Source: Alphaproteobacteria bacterium (GTDB taxonomy: Bacteria; Pseudomonadota; Alphaproteobacteria; Rhizobiales; Xanthobacteraceae). From it: a stretch of 64,000 bases of DNA. Shown piece after piece: positions 26,573 through 34,835 of this stretch. Under the pieces are notes generated by a model. The model saw only the letters and a list, made by a program, of their open reading frames with translations, searched no databases and was not told the DNA's origin. How positions within the stretch are numbered: the stretch's first letter is position 1; each line of letters starts with the position of its first letter. A program made the translations under genes and the position numbers. The DNA lies in NCBI GenBank assembly GCA_005884685.1, contig VBAH01000007.1, positions 145,818 through 209,817 on the forward strand. Reading direction: 5' to 3'.

Positions 26573-28783
26573 CTACCCCAGCGCCTTCTTCACCCGCTCC
26601 GGCGACATCGGCAAATGGCGCAGCCGCTTGCCGGTGAGCTGCGCGACCGCATTGCCGATCGCCGGCGCGACGCACGGGATGCCGACCTCGCCCATCCCGG
26701 TCGGCGGATTGTCGGTGACCAGCACCTTCATGTGGATCTGCGGCACGTCGCTCATCCGCAGCACCTGATAGTCGTTGAAGTTCGACTGCTGCACCGCGCC
26801 GTCCTTCACCGTCAGCTCCTCCGACAGCGCGCCGGAGAGCGCATAGATCACCGCGCTTTCGAGCTGCGCGTTGACGTTGTCGGGCTGGATGATCAGCCCG
26901 CCGTCGATCGCGATCCAGTAATTGTGCACATTGATCTTGCCGGTCACCTTGTCGACCGAGACTTCGGCGACACCGGCCGTCAGCGTGTCGTGATAGTCGG
27001 AGAACGCGATCCCCATGCCGCGGCCGGGGCGCTTCTTGGTGAACTCCGACATCTCGGCGACCGCCTTGATGACGGCCTGCGCCCGCGGATGCTTCGCCGT
27101 CAGCGCGAGCCGCGTGGCGACCGGATCGCCGCCCTTTGCGGCGACGATCTCGTCGAGGAACGACTCGGTGACGAACCTGTTGTAGCCCGCCCCGATGCCG
27201 CGCCATGCGTGCACGCGCATGCCGCGCTGCTCGCGGATCGCGTCGGCGGTAAGGTGCGGGATGTCGTAGAAGTCCTGGTTCATCCCGACCCAGCCGATGT
27301 AGTCGCGCCCGCCGGTCGCCTGGAAGCGCGGCGGCGCCGCGACCGCATCGACGTTCTCGGCAACGATGCGGTGATGCCAGCCGGTGAGGTTGCCCGTCTC
27401 GTCGAGCCCGGCCTTGAGCGTGTGATAGGTCATCGGCCGCGGCCGCGCCGCCGCGATGTCGTCCTCGCGGGTGAGCATCAGCTTCACGGGCTTCTTCACG
27501 ATGCTGGCGAGCACCGCCGCCTGCACCGGGGCGTCCGGCCAGATGCGCCGGCCGAAGCCGCCGCCGAGCAGTTGCAGATGGATCTTGATCTTGTCCGGCG
27601 TGGTCTTCAGCGCGCCGGCAACAACGGCCGCCGCCAGCGGCTGCACCTGCGTGCCGACCCAGATCTCCGCCGACTGGCCGTCGTCGGAAACCCGGGCGAC
27701 CGCGTTCATCGGCTCCATCTGGGCGTGATAGGTGTGCTCGGAAGAGTATGCCGCCGTCATCGTCTTCGCCGCGCCTGAGAGCGCCTTGTCGGCATCGCCG
27801 GTCTTGAAGGCTTCCTTCACCTCGGCCGCCGGATCGGCCGCCTTGCGGGCGTATTCGTCGAACGCTTTGGCGGAATCGAACGGCGCCGCCTTCGAGGCGC
27901 TGATGTCCCACTTCACCTTCAGGGCAAAGCGGCCCGCGCGCGTCGCTTCCACCGTGTCGCCGATCACCGCGACGCCGAACGGCAGCGGAATGACTCGCGT
28001 CACGCCCTTGATCTTCATCACCTCGTCGGTGTTGACGCTCTCGGCTTTGGCGCCGTCCATCGGCGCGTGCAGCAGCGAGGCGTAGACCATGCCGGGCACC
28101 TGTACGTCGATCCCGTATTTCGCGGTGCCGTTGACCTTCGAGGGCACGTCGACGCGGCCGATATCCTTGCGCCCGATCAGCCGGAAGTCCTTACGCTTCT
28201 TGAGGTCCGCTTCGGTGACCTTCGGCAGCTCGTCGGGCACCTTGGCGAACTTCGCGACATCGCCATACGAGATGCTGCGCTTCGACTTTCTGTGGATCAC
28301 CTTGCTCTTGTCGGTGGAGAGCTCGACGACCGGCACGCCCCATTTCTCGGCCACGTTATCGAGCAGCACGCGGCGCGCCTGCGCGCCGGCAAGCCGCAGC
28401 GGCATCCAGTAGGCCGGCACCGAGACGCTCGCGAGGGTGAGCTGCGCGCCAGGAAACATCTTGTGCGCCCCGCCGTAGAGCTTCGGATTGCCGGGCGCGA
28501 ATTCCGGTTTGACCTTCGACCAGTCGGCATCGAGCTCTTCGGCGAGGATCAGCGGCAATGCGGTGAGCACACCCTGCCCCATCTCGGACTGCGGGCAGAG
28601 GATGGTAATGGTGTCGTCGGTGCCGATCGTGACCCAGGCGTTGAGCCTGGCGCCGTCGGCCGCATAAGCCTCGGATGCGCGGCCGAGCAGCGTGCCGGAC
28701 AGCGCGAATGCGAATGTCAGTCCGCCCGCGCCCTGCATGAAGCTGCGGCGGGAGACGTCAAGCTTAGTGATGTGCGCCTTCAT
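26573..28783 (-). CDS. Molybdenum hydroxylase large subunit (isoquinoline 1-oxidoreductase beta-like)
   Basis: A 736-residue molybdopterin-binding subunit. The N terminus has a Tat signal (SRRSFMQGAGGLTFAFALSG), so the folded enzyme is exported to the periplasm. ILCPQSEMGQGVLTALPLI, LLGGGFGRRIWPDAPVQAA, MRVHAWRGIGAGYNRFV and GEVGIPCVAPAIGNAV are cofactor and substrate-region motifs of the IorB/CoxL superfamily. It forms a pair with the 2Fe-2S subunit gene, whose stop lies only 3 bases upstream. The substrate (N-heterocycle, aldehyde or other) is not determinable. No cytochrome subunit is adjacent. Confidence 0.9.
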   Translation of the reverse strand: MKAHITKLDVSRRSFMQGAGGLTFAFALSGTLLGRASEAYAADGARLNAWVTIGTDDTITILCPQSEMGQGVLTALPLILAEELDADWSKVKPEFAPGNPKLYGGAHKMFPGAQLTLASVSVPAYWMPLRLAGAQARRVLLDNVAEKWGVPVVELSTDKSKVIHRKSKRSISYGDVAKFAKVPDELPKVTEADLKKRKDFRLIGRKDIGRVDVPSKVNGTAKYGIDVQVPGMVYASLLHAPMDGAKAESVNTDEVMKIKGVTRVIPLPFGVAVIGDTVEATRAGRFALKVKWDISASKAAPFDSAKAFDEYARKAADPAAEVKEAFKTGDADKALSGAAKTMTAAYSSEHTYHAQMEPMNAVARVSDDGQSAEIWVGTQVQPLAAAVVAGALKTTPDKIKIHLQLLGGGFGRRIWPDAPVQAAVLASIVKKPVKLMLTREDDIAAARPRPMTYHTLKAGLDETGNLTGWHHRIVAENVDAVAAPPRFQATGGRDYIGWVGMNQDFYDIPHLTADAIREQRGMRVHAWRGIGAGYNRFVTESFLDEIVAAKGGDPVATRLALTAKHPRAQAVIKAVAEMSEFTKKRPGRGMGIAFSDYHDTLTAGVAEVSVDKVTGKINVHNYWIAIDGGLIIQPDNVNAQLESAVIYALSGALSEELTVKDGAVQQSNFNDYQVLRMSDVPQIHMKVLVTDNPPTGMGEVGIPCVAPAIGNAVAQLTGKRLRHLPMSPERVKKALG

Positions 28784-28786
28784 GGC

Positions 28787-29242
28787 TCAGGCCTCCCGTG
28801 CGGCGCGCTCGATGGCGCGGACGATGCGCGGATAGGTCCCGCAGCGGCAGATGTTGCCGTCCATGTGCGCGACGATCTGATCGCGCGTGGGCTTCTTCGT
28901 CTTCGCCAGCAGTTCGGCGGCCTGCATGATCTGGCCGGACTGGCAGTAGCCGCACTGCGGCACCTGCTCGGCGATCCAGGCCTTCTGCAGGGGATGCGTT
29001 GAACTCGGCGACAGGCCTTCGATGGTCGTCACCGTCTTGCCGGCAACCTCGGACATGCTGGTCTGGCACGAGCGCACGGCCTTGCCGTCGACATGCACCG
29101 TGCAGGCGCCGCACAGGCCCGATCCGCATCCGAATTTGGTGCCGGTCAACTTCAGGTGCTCGCGCACCACCCAGAGCAGCGGCGTGTCCGGCTCGACATC
29201 GACGCTCGCAGCTTTCCCATTGATCGTGAACCCGACCGGCAT
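28787..29242 (-). CDS. Molybdenum hydroxylase 2Fe-2S subunit (isoquinoline 1-oxidoreductase alpha-like)
   Basis: A 151-residue protein from ATG 29242, with GGGAGGG upstream. The plant-ferredoxin-type cluster is bound by the cysteines in [17 protein letters not shown] plus the later Cys in VRSCQT. The second cluster is bound by [10 protein letters not shown] and [11 protein letters not shown]. Both clusters are complete. It passes electrons from the molybdenum subunit to an acceptor. It is the first gene of the two-gene operon. Confidence 0.93.
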   Translation of the reverse strand: MPVGFTINGKAASVDVEPDTPLLWVVREHLKLTGTKFGCGSGLCGACTVHVDGKAVRSCQTSMSEVAGKTVTTIEGLSPSSTHPLQKAWIAEQVPQCGYCQSGQIMQAAELLAKTKKPTRDQIVAHMDGNICRCGTYPRIVRAIERAAREA

Positions 29243-29331
29243 GTCGCCCTCCCCGATGGTTCTTTCGATTGGAAGCATTATAACCGGGGCCCTCACGCCC
29301 GCAGCAGGCTTTTTGCCACATCACTCCGGAC

Positions 29332-29435
29332 GTCATCCCGGCGAGCGCCGCGAGACCCGGGATCCATCTATCCCCGATCACAAAGGGTAGTGATACATGG
29401 ATCCCGGCTCGCGCCTTCGGCGCGTCCGGGATGAC
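29332..29435. repeat. Palindromic repeat, family C, copy 1
   Basis: GTCATCCCGGCGAGC at the left end, GCGTCCGGGATGAC at the right, with an inner pair GGGATCCATCTATCC / TACATGGATCCCGG and a mini-hairpin CGCGCCTTCGGCGCG. A second copy is at 49409-49521. It sits between divergent iorA and the transporter gene. Confidence 0.75.
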
Positions 29436-29471
29436 AGCCGAGCACGCGGAGCACCCAGTGGAGATTCCTGA

Positions 29472-30374
29472 ATGACGGCGGCCGGGAGCGCGACCGAGGA
29501 GAGACGCCGCGCGGTTGCGCTCGCGGCGCTCGTCGCCGGCGCGATCGCCATGGGCGCCTCGGTGCTGTTTGTGCGCTGGGCTGACGTCGGACCGTACGCC
29601 AGCGCGTTCTGGCGCGTGTTGCTGGCGCTGCCGTTCCTGTGGGTGTGGATGCGGCTGGAGAACCGCAGCGCGGCGTGGCCGCGGCTTGACCGCGCAGTCC
29701 TGCTGGCCGGGCTGCTGTTCACCGGCGATCTGTTCTTCTGGCATCTGGCGATCCTCGGCACCACGGTCGCAAACGCGACGTTCCTCGCCACTACGGCACC
29801 GATCTGGGTCGCGCTCGGTGCGTGGCTGGTGCTCTCCGAAGCCGTCGGCAGCCGCATCCTGATCGGGCTGGCGCTCTGTCTGCTCGGCGGTTTTGCGCTG
29901 GTCGGCGAGAGCTACGGTTTCGCGCCACAGCGGCTGATGGGTGACGTCTACGGCGTCGCGACCGCCTTCTTCTTTGGTGCGTATGTGCTTGCCGTACGTG
30001 CGGCACGGGCCAGGCATGGCGCGGCCGAAGTGATGTTCGTGTCGACCGCGGTCACCTCGGTCTGCCTGTTCATCATCGCGCTCGTCTTCGAGCCGCGCAT
30101 CCTGCCGCAGTCGCTGCCGGGCGCGGCTGCGCTGCTCGCGCTCGCGATCATTTCCCAGGTCGGCGGCCAGGGGCTCGTCGCGGTCGCGCTCGGCACCTTG
30201 CCGGCGACATTTTCCTCGCTGGTGATTTTCCTCGAAGCGATCGCGGCCGCGACCTTCGGCTGGCTCTTGCTCGACGAGCCGCTCGGCCTCGCGCAAGCGT
30301 TCGGCGGCGTGCTGATCCTGTTCGGCATCTGGGTCGCTCGCCCGCGCACCGGCGATGTTGTGGCGGGGCCATGA
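29472..30374 (+). CDS. EamA/DMT-family membrane transporter
   Basis: A 300-residue protein with ten hydrophobic segments, two EamA repeats (about 15-145 and 160-290). It begins MTAAGSATEERRRAVALAALVAG. AFWRVLLALPFLWVW and SSLVIFLEAIAAATFGWLLLDEPLGLAQAFGG are the typical blocks. The substrate is unknown, but its stop overlaps the start of the glycerate kinase gene by 4 bases (ATGA), so a role in moving glycerate or a related metabolite is a reasonable inference. A GGAG ribosome site precedes the ATG. Confidence 0.9.
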   Translation: MTAAGSATEERRRAVALAALVAGAIAMGASVLFVRWADVGPYASAFWRVLLALPFLWVWMRLENRSAAWPRLDRAVLLAGLLFTGDLFFWHLAILGTTVANATFLATTAPIWVALGAWLVLSEAVGSRILIGLALCLLGGFALVGESYGFAPQRLMGDVYGVATAFFFGAYVLAVRAARARHGAAEVMFVSTAVTSVCLFIIALVFEPRILPQSLPGAAALLALAIISQVGGQGLVAVALGTLPATFSSLVIFLEAIAAATFGWLLLDEPLGLAQAFGGVLILFGIWVARPRTGDVVAGP

Positions 30375-31684
30375 ATCCAACCCCCACCGCGCGGGCGTTT
30401 CTCGAAACGCTGTTCAACACCGCGGTCGCCGCCGCGCACCCCTCGACCTGCCTGCCGCCGCATTTGCCGATGGCGCCGAAATCCGGCCGGCTGATCCTGC
30501 TCGCCGCCGGCAAGGCCGCCGGCTCGATGATCGAAGTCGCGGAGCGGCATTATCTCGATGCCGGATTTCCGGCGGATCGCCTCGCCGGCGTCGCGGTCGC
30601 GCGCCATGGCTACGGCCGTCCCACGCGCATCATCCCGATGATCGAGGCCGGTCATCCGATCCCGGATGCGGCCGGGTTGGAGTCCGCCGCGAAGGCGCTC
30701 GCGCTCGCCGAAAGTGCCTCGAAGGACGACCTCGTCCTCGCGCTGATGTCCGGCGGGGCGTCAGCGAACTGGATCGCGCCCGCTGGCATCACCTTCGCCG
30801 AGAAGCAGGCGGTGACGCGCGCGCTGTTACGCTCGGGCGCACACATCGGCGAGATCAACACCGTGCGGAAGCATCTCTCCCGCATCAAGGGCGGGCGCCT
30901 CGCACGTACGGCGTACCCGGCACGCGTGGTGACGCTCGCGATCTCCGACGTGCCGGGCGACGATCCGGCCGTGATCGGCTCCGGCCCGACCGTGCCCGAT
31001 CCCTCGACGCTCGCGGACGCGCGCGCGATCGTCGCGAAGTTCGCGCTTGATGTGCCCGACGCTGTCGCGCGCGCGCTGAACGACCCGGCCAACGAAAGCC
31101 CGAAGCCGGGCGATTTGGCATTCGCGAACGCCGAGTATCATCTGATCGCACGGCCCGCTGATGCCTTCCGCGCCGCCGAAGCGGGCGTGCGCGCGGCTGG
31201 ATACGAGTGTGTCCTCCTCGGCGCAAATCTCGAAGGCGAAGCGCGCAAAATTGCTGCCGAGCACGCCGGAATGGCGCGAAAGCTGCAAGCCGCAGGGCGC
31301 CGCGCCGTGATCCTCTCGGGCGGCGAACTCACCGTCACGATCCGGGGCCATGGACGCGGCGGGCCAAACCAGGAATACGCGCTGGCGCTCGCTATCCATC
31401 TTACCGGCACCAGCGGTATCGCGGCACTCGCGGGCGACACCGACGGCACCGACGGCGGCGCCGGCTCGGCGCAGGATCCCGCCGGCGCGTATGTGGATGG
31501 CGCAACGGCGGCACGCGCAAGGGAACTCGGCCTCGATCCGGCCGCGTTTCTTGCCGACAACAACTCCACCGGCTTTTTCGAGCGCCTGGGCGATCTCCTC
31601 CGCCCGGGTCCCACTTTCACCAACGTCAATGACTTCCGCGCCATCCTCGTTGACACTGTCATGCAACCGGCGCGAAATCCGTAG
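30371..31684 (+). CDS. gckA: Glycerate 2-kinase (GckA/TtuD, MOFRL family)
   Basis: A 437-residue enzyme that phosphorylates D-glycerate with ATP to 2-phosphoglycerate. The N-terminal half has LILLAAGKAAGSM, LALMSGGASANWI and INTVRKHLSRIKGGRLAR, the DUF4147/glycerate-kinase core. The C-terminal MOFRL domain carries LSGGELTVTIRGHGRGGPNQEYALAL and AGDTDGTDGGAGSAQDPAGAYVDG-type sequence. All blocks are intact. It is translationally coupled to the transporter before it, and pyruvate kinase two genes later takes PEP to pyruvate. Confidence 0.95.
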   Translation: MNPTPTARAFLETLFNTAVAAAHPSTCLPPHLPMAPKSGRLILLAAGKAAGSMIEVAERHYLDAGFPADRLAGVAVARHGYGRPTRIIPMIEAGHPIPDAAGLESAAKALALAESASKDDLVLALMSGGASANWIAPAGITFAEKQAVTRALLRSGAHIGEINTVRKHLSRIKGGRLARTAYPARVVTLAISDVPGDDPAVIGSGPTVPDPSTLADARAIVAKFALDVPDAVARALNDPANESPKPGDLAFANAEYHLIARPADAFRAAEAGVRAAGYECVLLGANLEGEARKIAAEHAGMARKLQAAGRRAVILSGGELTVTIRGHGRGGPNQEYALALAIHLTGTSGIAALAGDTDGTDGGAGSAQDPAGAYVDGATAARARELGLDPAAFLADNNSTGFFERLGDLLRPGPTFTNVNDFRAILVDTVMQPARNP

Positions 31685-31688
31685 TGCA

Positions 31689-32210
31689 ATGATGCGGATA
31701 GCCCCAGCGAGAGCGATGCGGACCGGTCCCGGGGTAATTCCGCGCCGCGCCGGGATACTTTCGCTCGGCTGTGCGTTGGTCCCGCTGTTTGCCGCCCCGG
31801 CGGCGGCGGATTTCCGCCTCTGCAACAATACCGGGAGCCGGGTCGGCATCGCGATCGGCTACAAGGACTCCGACGGCTGGACCACCGAAGGCTGGTGGAA
31901 TCTCGCGGCGCGCAGCTGCGAGACGCTGGTGAAGGGCCAGTTGGTCGCCCGTTTTTACTATGTCTATGCCGTCGACTATGACCGCGGCGGCGAATGGTCG
32001 GGCAAGGCCTTCATGTGCACGCGCGACAAGGAATTCACCATCCGCGGCATCGAGGATTGCCTCGCGCGTGGCTACGACCGCACGGGGTTTTTCGAGGTCG
32101 ACACCTCTGAGCAGCGCTCCTGGACCGTGCAGTTGACCGAGTCCACCGATCAGCCGGGACAGCCCGCTCCGGCCGGCTCTGGCCCAAGCCAGCCGAAGCA
32201 GACCAAATGA
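31689..32210 (+). CDS. DUF1036 periplasmic protein
   Basis: A 173-residue protein from ATG 31689 (or 31692). A long basic N terminus precedes a hydrophobic signal (LSLGCALVPLFAAPAAADF). The mature part begins FRLCNNTGSRVGIAIGYKD and has GWTTEGWWNLAARSCETL and YYVYAVDYDRGGEW, the hallmark of DUF1036. Four cysteines suggest disulfides. The C terminus is proline-rich. The function is unknown. It lies between gckA (4-base gap) and pyk (4-base overlap). Confidence 0.9.
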   Translation: MMRIAPARAMRTGPGVIPRRAGILSLGCALVPLFAAPAAADFRLCNNTGSRVGIAIGYKDSDGWTTEGWWNLAARSCETLVKGQLVARFYYVYAVDYDRGGEWSGKAFMCTRDKEFTIRGIEDCLARGYDRTGFFEVDTSEQRSWTVQLTESTDQPGQPAPAGSGPSQPKQTK

Positions 32211-33640
32211 GACGGCTGCGCCGCACAAAGATCGTCGCAACGCTCGGGCCCGCCTCCTCGGATCAGGCCACGATCGCGCGGCTGTTCGCAGCCGGCGCGG
32301 ACGTCTTCCGCATCAACATGAGTCACACCTCGCATGACGCGATGCGCAAGCTGCACGCCGCGATTCGCGCAGTGGAAAAAGAATCCGGGCGGCCGATCGG
32401 CATCCTCGCCGACCTGCAGGGGCCGAAGCTGCGCGTCGGGACCTTCACGGGCGACTTTGTGATGCTCAAGAAGGGCGCGGAGTTCGTGCTCGACGACAAC
32501 CAAGCGCCGGGCGACGAGACGCGCGTCTACCTGCCGCATCCCGAGATCCTCGCCGCGCTCGAGCCCGGGCACACGCTGCTGCTCGATGACGGCAAGGTGA
32601 AGCTGAGAGCGGTCGAGACGTCGCCGAAGCGCGCCGTGACGCGCGTCGAAGTCGGCGGCAAGCTTTCGGCGCGCAAGGGCGTCAGCCTGCCCGACACCAC
32701 GATCGGATTCTCGGCGCTGACCGACAAAGACCGCTCCGACCTCGAAGCCTGCCTCGATACCGGCGTCGACTGGGTTGCGCTCTCGTTCATCCAGCGGCCG
32801 GAGGACATCGCGGAAGCCAAGAAGATCACGCGCGGGCGCGCGAGCGTGATGGCCAAGATCGAGAAGCCCCAGGCGGTCACCCGGCTCGCCGACATCATGG
32901 ACTTCACCGACGCGCTCATGGTGGCGCGCGGCGACCTCGGCGTGGAGATGCCGCTGGAAAAAGTGCCCGGCATCCAGAAGCAGATCACGCGCTCCTCGCG
33001 CCGCGCCGGCAAGCCGGTGGTGGTCGCGACGCAGATGCTTGAATCGATGATCACCAATCCGGTGCCGACGCGCGCCGAAGTCTCCGACGTCGCGACCGCG
33101 ATCTTCGAAGGTGCGGACGCGGTGATGCTGTCGGCGGAATCGGCGGCCGGGCAGTATCCGGTCGAGGCGGTCGCGACGATGAACCGCATCGCCGAAGAGG
33201 TCGAGACCGATGCGATCTACCGCTCGATCATCGACGCGCAGCGCACCGAGCCCGAGGCGACGGGCGCCGACGCGATCGCGGATGCGGCACGTCAGATCGC
33301 CGAGACGCTCGATTTGCCAGCGATGGCGTGCTGGACTTTCTCCGGTTCGACCGTCATGCGCGTCGCGCGCGAGCGGCCGCAGTCACCCATTATCGCAATC
33401 TCGCCGAACATCACCGCCGGCCGGCGGCTCGCGGTGGTGTGGGGCGTGCACTGCGTCGTCGACGAGGACGCGCGCGATCTCGACGACATGGTGGATCGCG
33501 CCTGCCGCATCGCATTCCGCGAAGGCTTCGCCAAGGCGGGCCAGCGCATCATCATCGTGGCCGGCGTGCCGCTCGGCACCCCCGGCGCGACCAACATGGT
33601 GCGGATCGCGTTCGTCGGCTCGGACGCGGCGGGGGATTAG
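32207..33640 (+). CDS. pyk: Pyruvate kinase
   Basis: A 477-residue enzyme, normal length, that converts PEP and ADP to pyruvate and ATP. RRLRRTKIVATLGPASS is the N-terminal strand with the nucleotide-contacting Arg. FRINMSHTSHD, ILADLQGPKLRVG, VMAKIEKPQAVTRLADI (catalytic Lys and metal Glu) and MVARGDLGVEMPLEKVP follow, and VVATQMLESM closes the barrel. The C-terminal domain is complete. ATG overlaps the end of the DUF1036 gene, so the run from the transporter to pyk is probably one operon. Confidence 0.97.
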   Translation: MRRLRRTKIVATLGPASSDQATIARLFAAGADVFRINMSHTSHDAMRKLHAAIRAVEKESGRPIGILADLQGPKLRVGTFTGDFVMLKKGAEFVLDDNQAPGDETRVYLPHPEILAALEPGHTLLLDDGKVKLRAVETSPKRAVTRVEVGGKLSARKGVSLPDTTIGFSALTDKDRSDLEACLDTGVDWVALSFIQRPEDIAEAKKITRGRASVMAKIEKPQAVTRLADIMDFTDALMVARGDLGVEMPLEKVPGIQKQITRSSRRAGKPVVVATQMLESMITNPVPTRAEVSDVATAIFEGADAVMLSAESAAGQYPVEAVATMNRIAEEVETDAIYRSIIDAQRTEPEATGADAIADAARQIAETLDLPAMACWTFSGSTVMRVARERPQSPIIAISPNITAGRRLAVVWGVHCVVDEDARDLDDMVDRACRIAFREGFAKAGQRIIIVAGVPLGTPGATNMVRIAFVGSDAAGD

Positions 33641-33648
33641 CCTTTCTT

Positions 33649-33726
33649 CCGCTCGTCCCCGCGAAAGCGGGGACCCAGAGCCGCGCACAGAAGGGCTGGA
33701 TTCCCGCTTTCGCGGGAATGAGCGGA
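33649..33726. repeat. Palindromic repeat, family A, copy 1
   Basis: CCGCTCGTCCCCGCGAAAGC at the left and GCTTTCGCGGGAATGAGCGG at the right, each arm also self-complementary (CCCCGCGAAAGCGGGG and CCCGCTTTCGCGGG). It lies between the convergent pyk and TPR genes, where it could end transcription from both sides. Confidence 0.8.
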
Positions 33727-33731
33727 GACCG

Positions 33732-34337
33732 CTAAATATCCCTTCCCTCGACCTTCTCGGTCAGTGTCTTCACGAAGTCCGGGATCTTCTGCAGATGCGG
33801 ATTGACCGCGAGCGCGCGGCGGAAGGCTTCGAGCGCGAGCTTCTCCTCGCCGAATTCCTGCATGATGACGCCGAGGCCGGAGAGCGCGCCGAAATGGCGC
33901 GGCTCGCGCGCCAGCACCTGGCGGATGTCGGCGAGCGACTTGCCGTAGTCCTTGTTGGTGAAATGCAGGGTCGCGCGCCGGTTCCACGCTTCGACGTAGT
34001 CGGGCCGCAGCTCGATCACGGCATCGAGCAACTCGATCGCGAGATTGGTGTCCTTGCCGTCGATGGCGGCCTTCACGCGGCTCATCAAGAGGTCGGCGGT
34101 ATCGCTGCCCGAGGCGAGCCACAGCGCCCAGATGCGGCTTTCGACCAGCTTGGCGCTATCCGCATCCGGAGCGGCTTTGAGCGCCTCGAACAGGAAATCG
34201 AGATTCTTGAAGCGGTCGCCGCGCGGGGCGCGCGGCAGCTTGTCGGGCGCTTCGGTCCAGCTCCCCGGCTCCGCATAGGCCGGCGAGGCGGCGAGCAGGG
34301 CCGCGGTCAACGCCAGCAGGCTGAATCGGTGGCGCAT
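33732..34337 (-). CDS. Periplasmic TPR protein
   Basis: A 201-residue protein. MRHRFSLLALTAALLAASPAYAEP is a signal peptide with an AYA cleavage site. Residues 35-190 are helical repeats of TPR type: NLAIELLDAVIELRPDYVEAWNRRATLHF and FGALSGLGVIMQEFGEEKLALEAFRRALAVNP are clear units. It is probably a protein-binding scaffold in the periplasm. It is downstream of rpmJ on the same strand with a 95-base gap that holds no clear terminator. Confidence 0.88.
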   Translation of the reverse strand: MRHRFSLLALTAALLAASPAYAEPGSWTEAPDKLPRAPRGDRFKNLDFLFEALKAAPDADSAKLVESRIWALWLASGSDTADLLMSRVKAAIDGKDTNLAIELLDAVIELRPDYVEAWNRRATLHFTNKDYGKSLADIRQVLAREPRHFGALSGLGVIMQEFGEEKLALEAFRRALAVNPHLQKIPDFVKTLTEKVEGRDI

Positions 34338-34432
34338 CGTGCGAATCTACGGCGTCTGTACCGCGGCGCAATAGCCGCAAGCCATGGGGCCTGGTCAAAG
34401 CCCCGTGAGAAACGCCGGACGCCGGGTAATGT

Positions 34433-34558
34433 TCAGCCCTGGCGGGCCTTGAAGCGCTTCTGCGTCTTGTTGATGACGTAGACGCGGCCCTTGCGGCGCA
34501 CCAGCCGGTTGTCGCGATGCCGGCCGCGCAGCGATTTCAACGAATTACGGACTTTCAT
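34433..34558 (-). CDS. rpmJ: 50S ribosomal protein L36, cysteine-less (C-minus) type
   Basis: A 41-residue protein: [18 protein letters not shown] followed by [22 protein letters not shown]. It matches the longer YkgO-type L36. The four zinc-binding positions of standard L36 have no cysteine here, so it does not need zinc. It is the only L36 seen in this window. The ATG at 34558 is chosen from the family start; the frame is open upstream. Confidence 0.95.
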   Translation of the reverse strand: MKVRNSLKSLRGRHRDNRLVRRKGRVYVINKTQKRFKARQG

Positions 34559-34835
34559 GGCTTCGATCCATGGCGCGCGCGCCGGATTGTCAGGGATTTG
34601 GCAGGGTTCATAGGGGGCAGCCGGAGGGCTGTCAACTTGGGCCGCGCGGCACGCAGCGCAGCGGCGCCGCGACCTGCCGTTGAAGCTTGAAGCATGCCCG
34701 CAACGTTGCCGCGTGGCCACAGGCGCCCACTAATCGTCGCCCTTCCCCATCGTACAACCGCGTCATCGATTGTGGCCGCCGTGTGGCTGCTCCAAAGTCC
34801 GGAATCGTCGGGTGGGTCAGTCAACAACAACAAGC

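Noticed and set aside
34770..34835. Upstream in-frame starts for the DUF11 protein (34770, or GTG 34812)
   Set aside because: The extra residues would push the signal peptide inward and no ribosome site supports them. ATG 34836 places a normal signal peptide at the N terminus, though GTG 34812 cannot be fully excluded.
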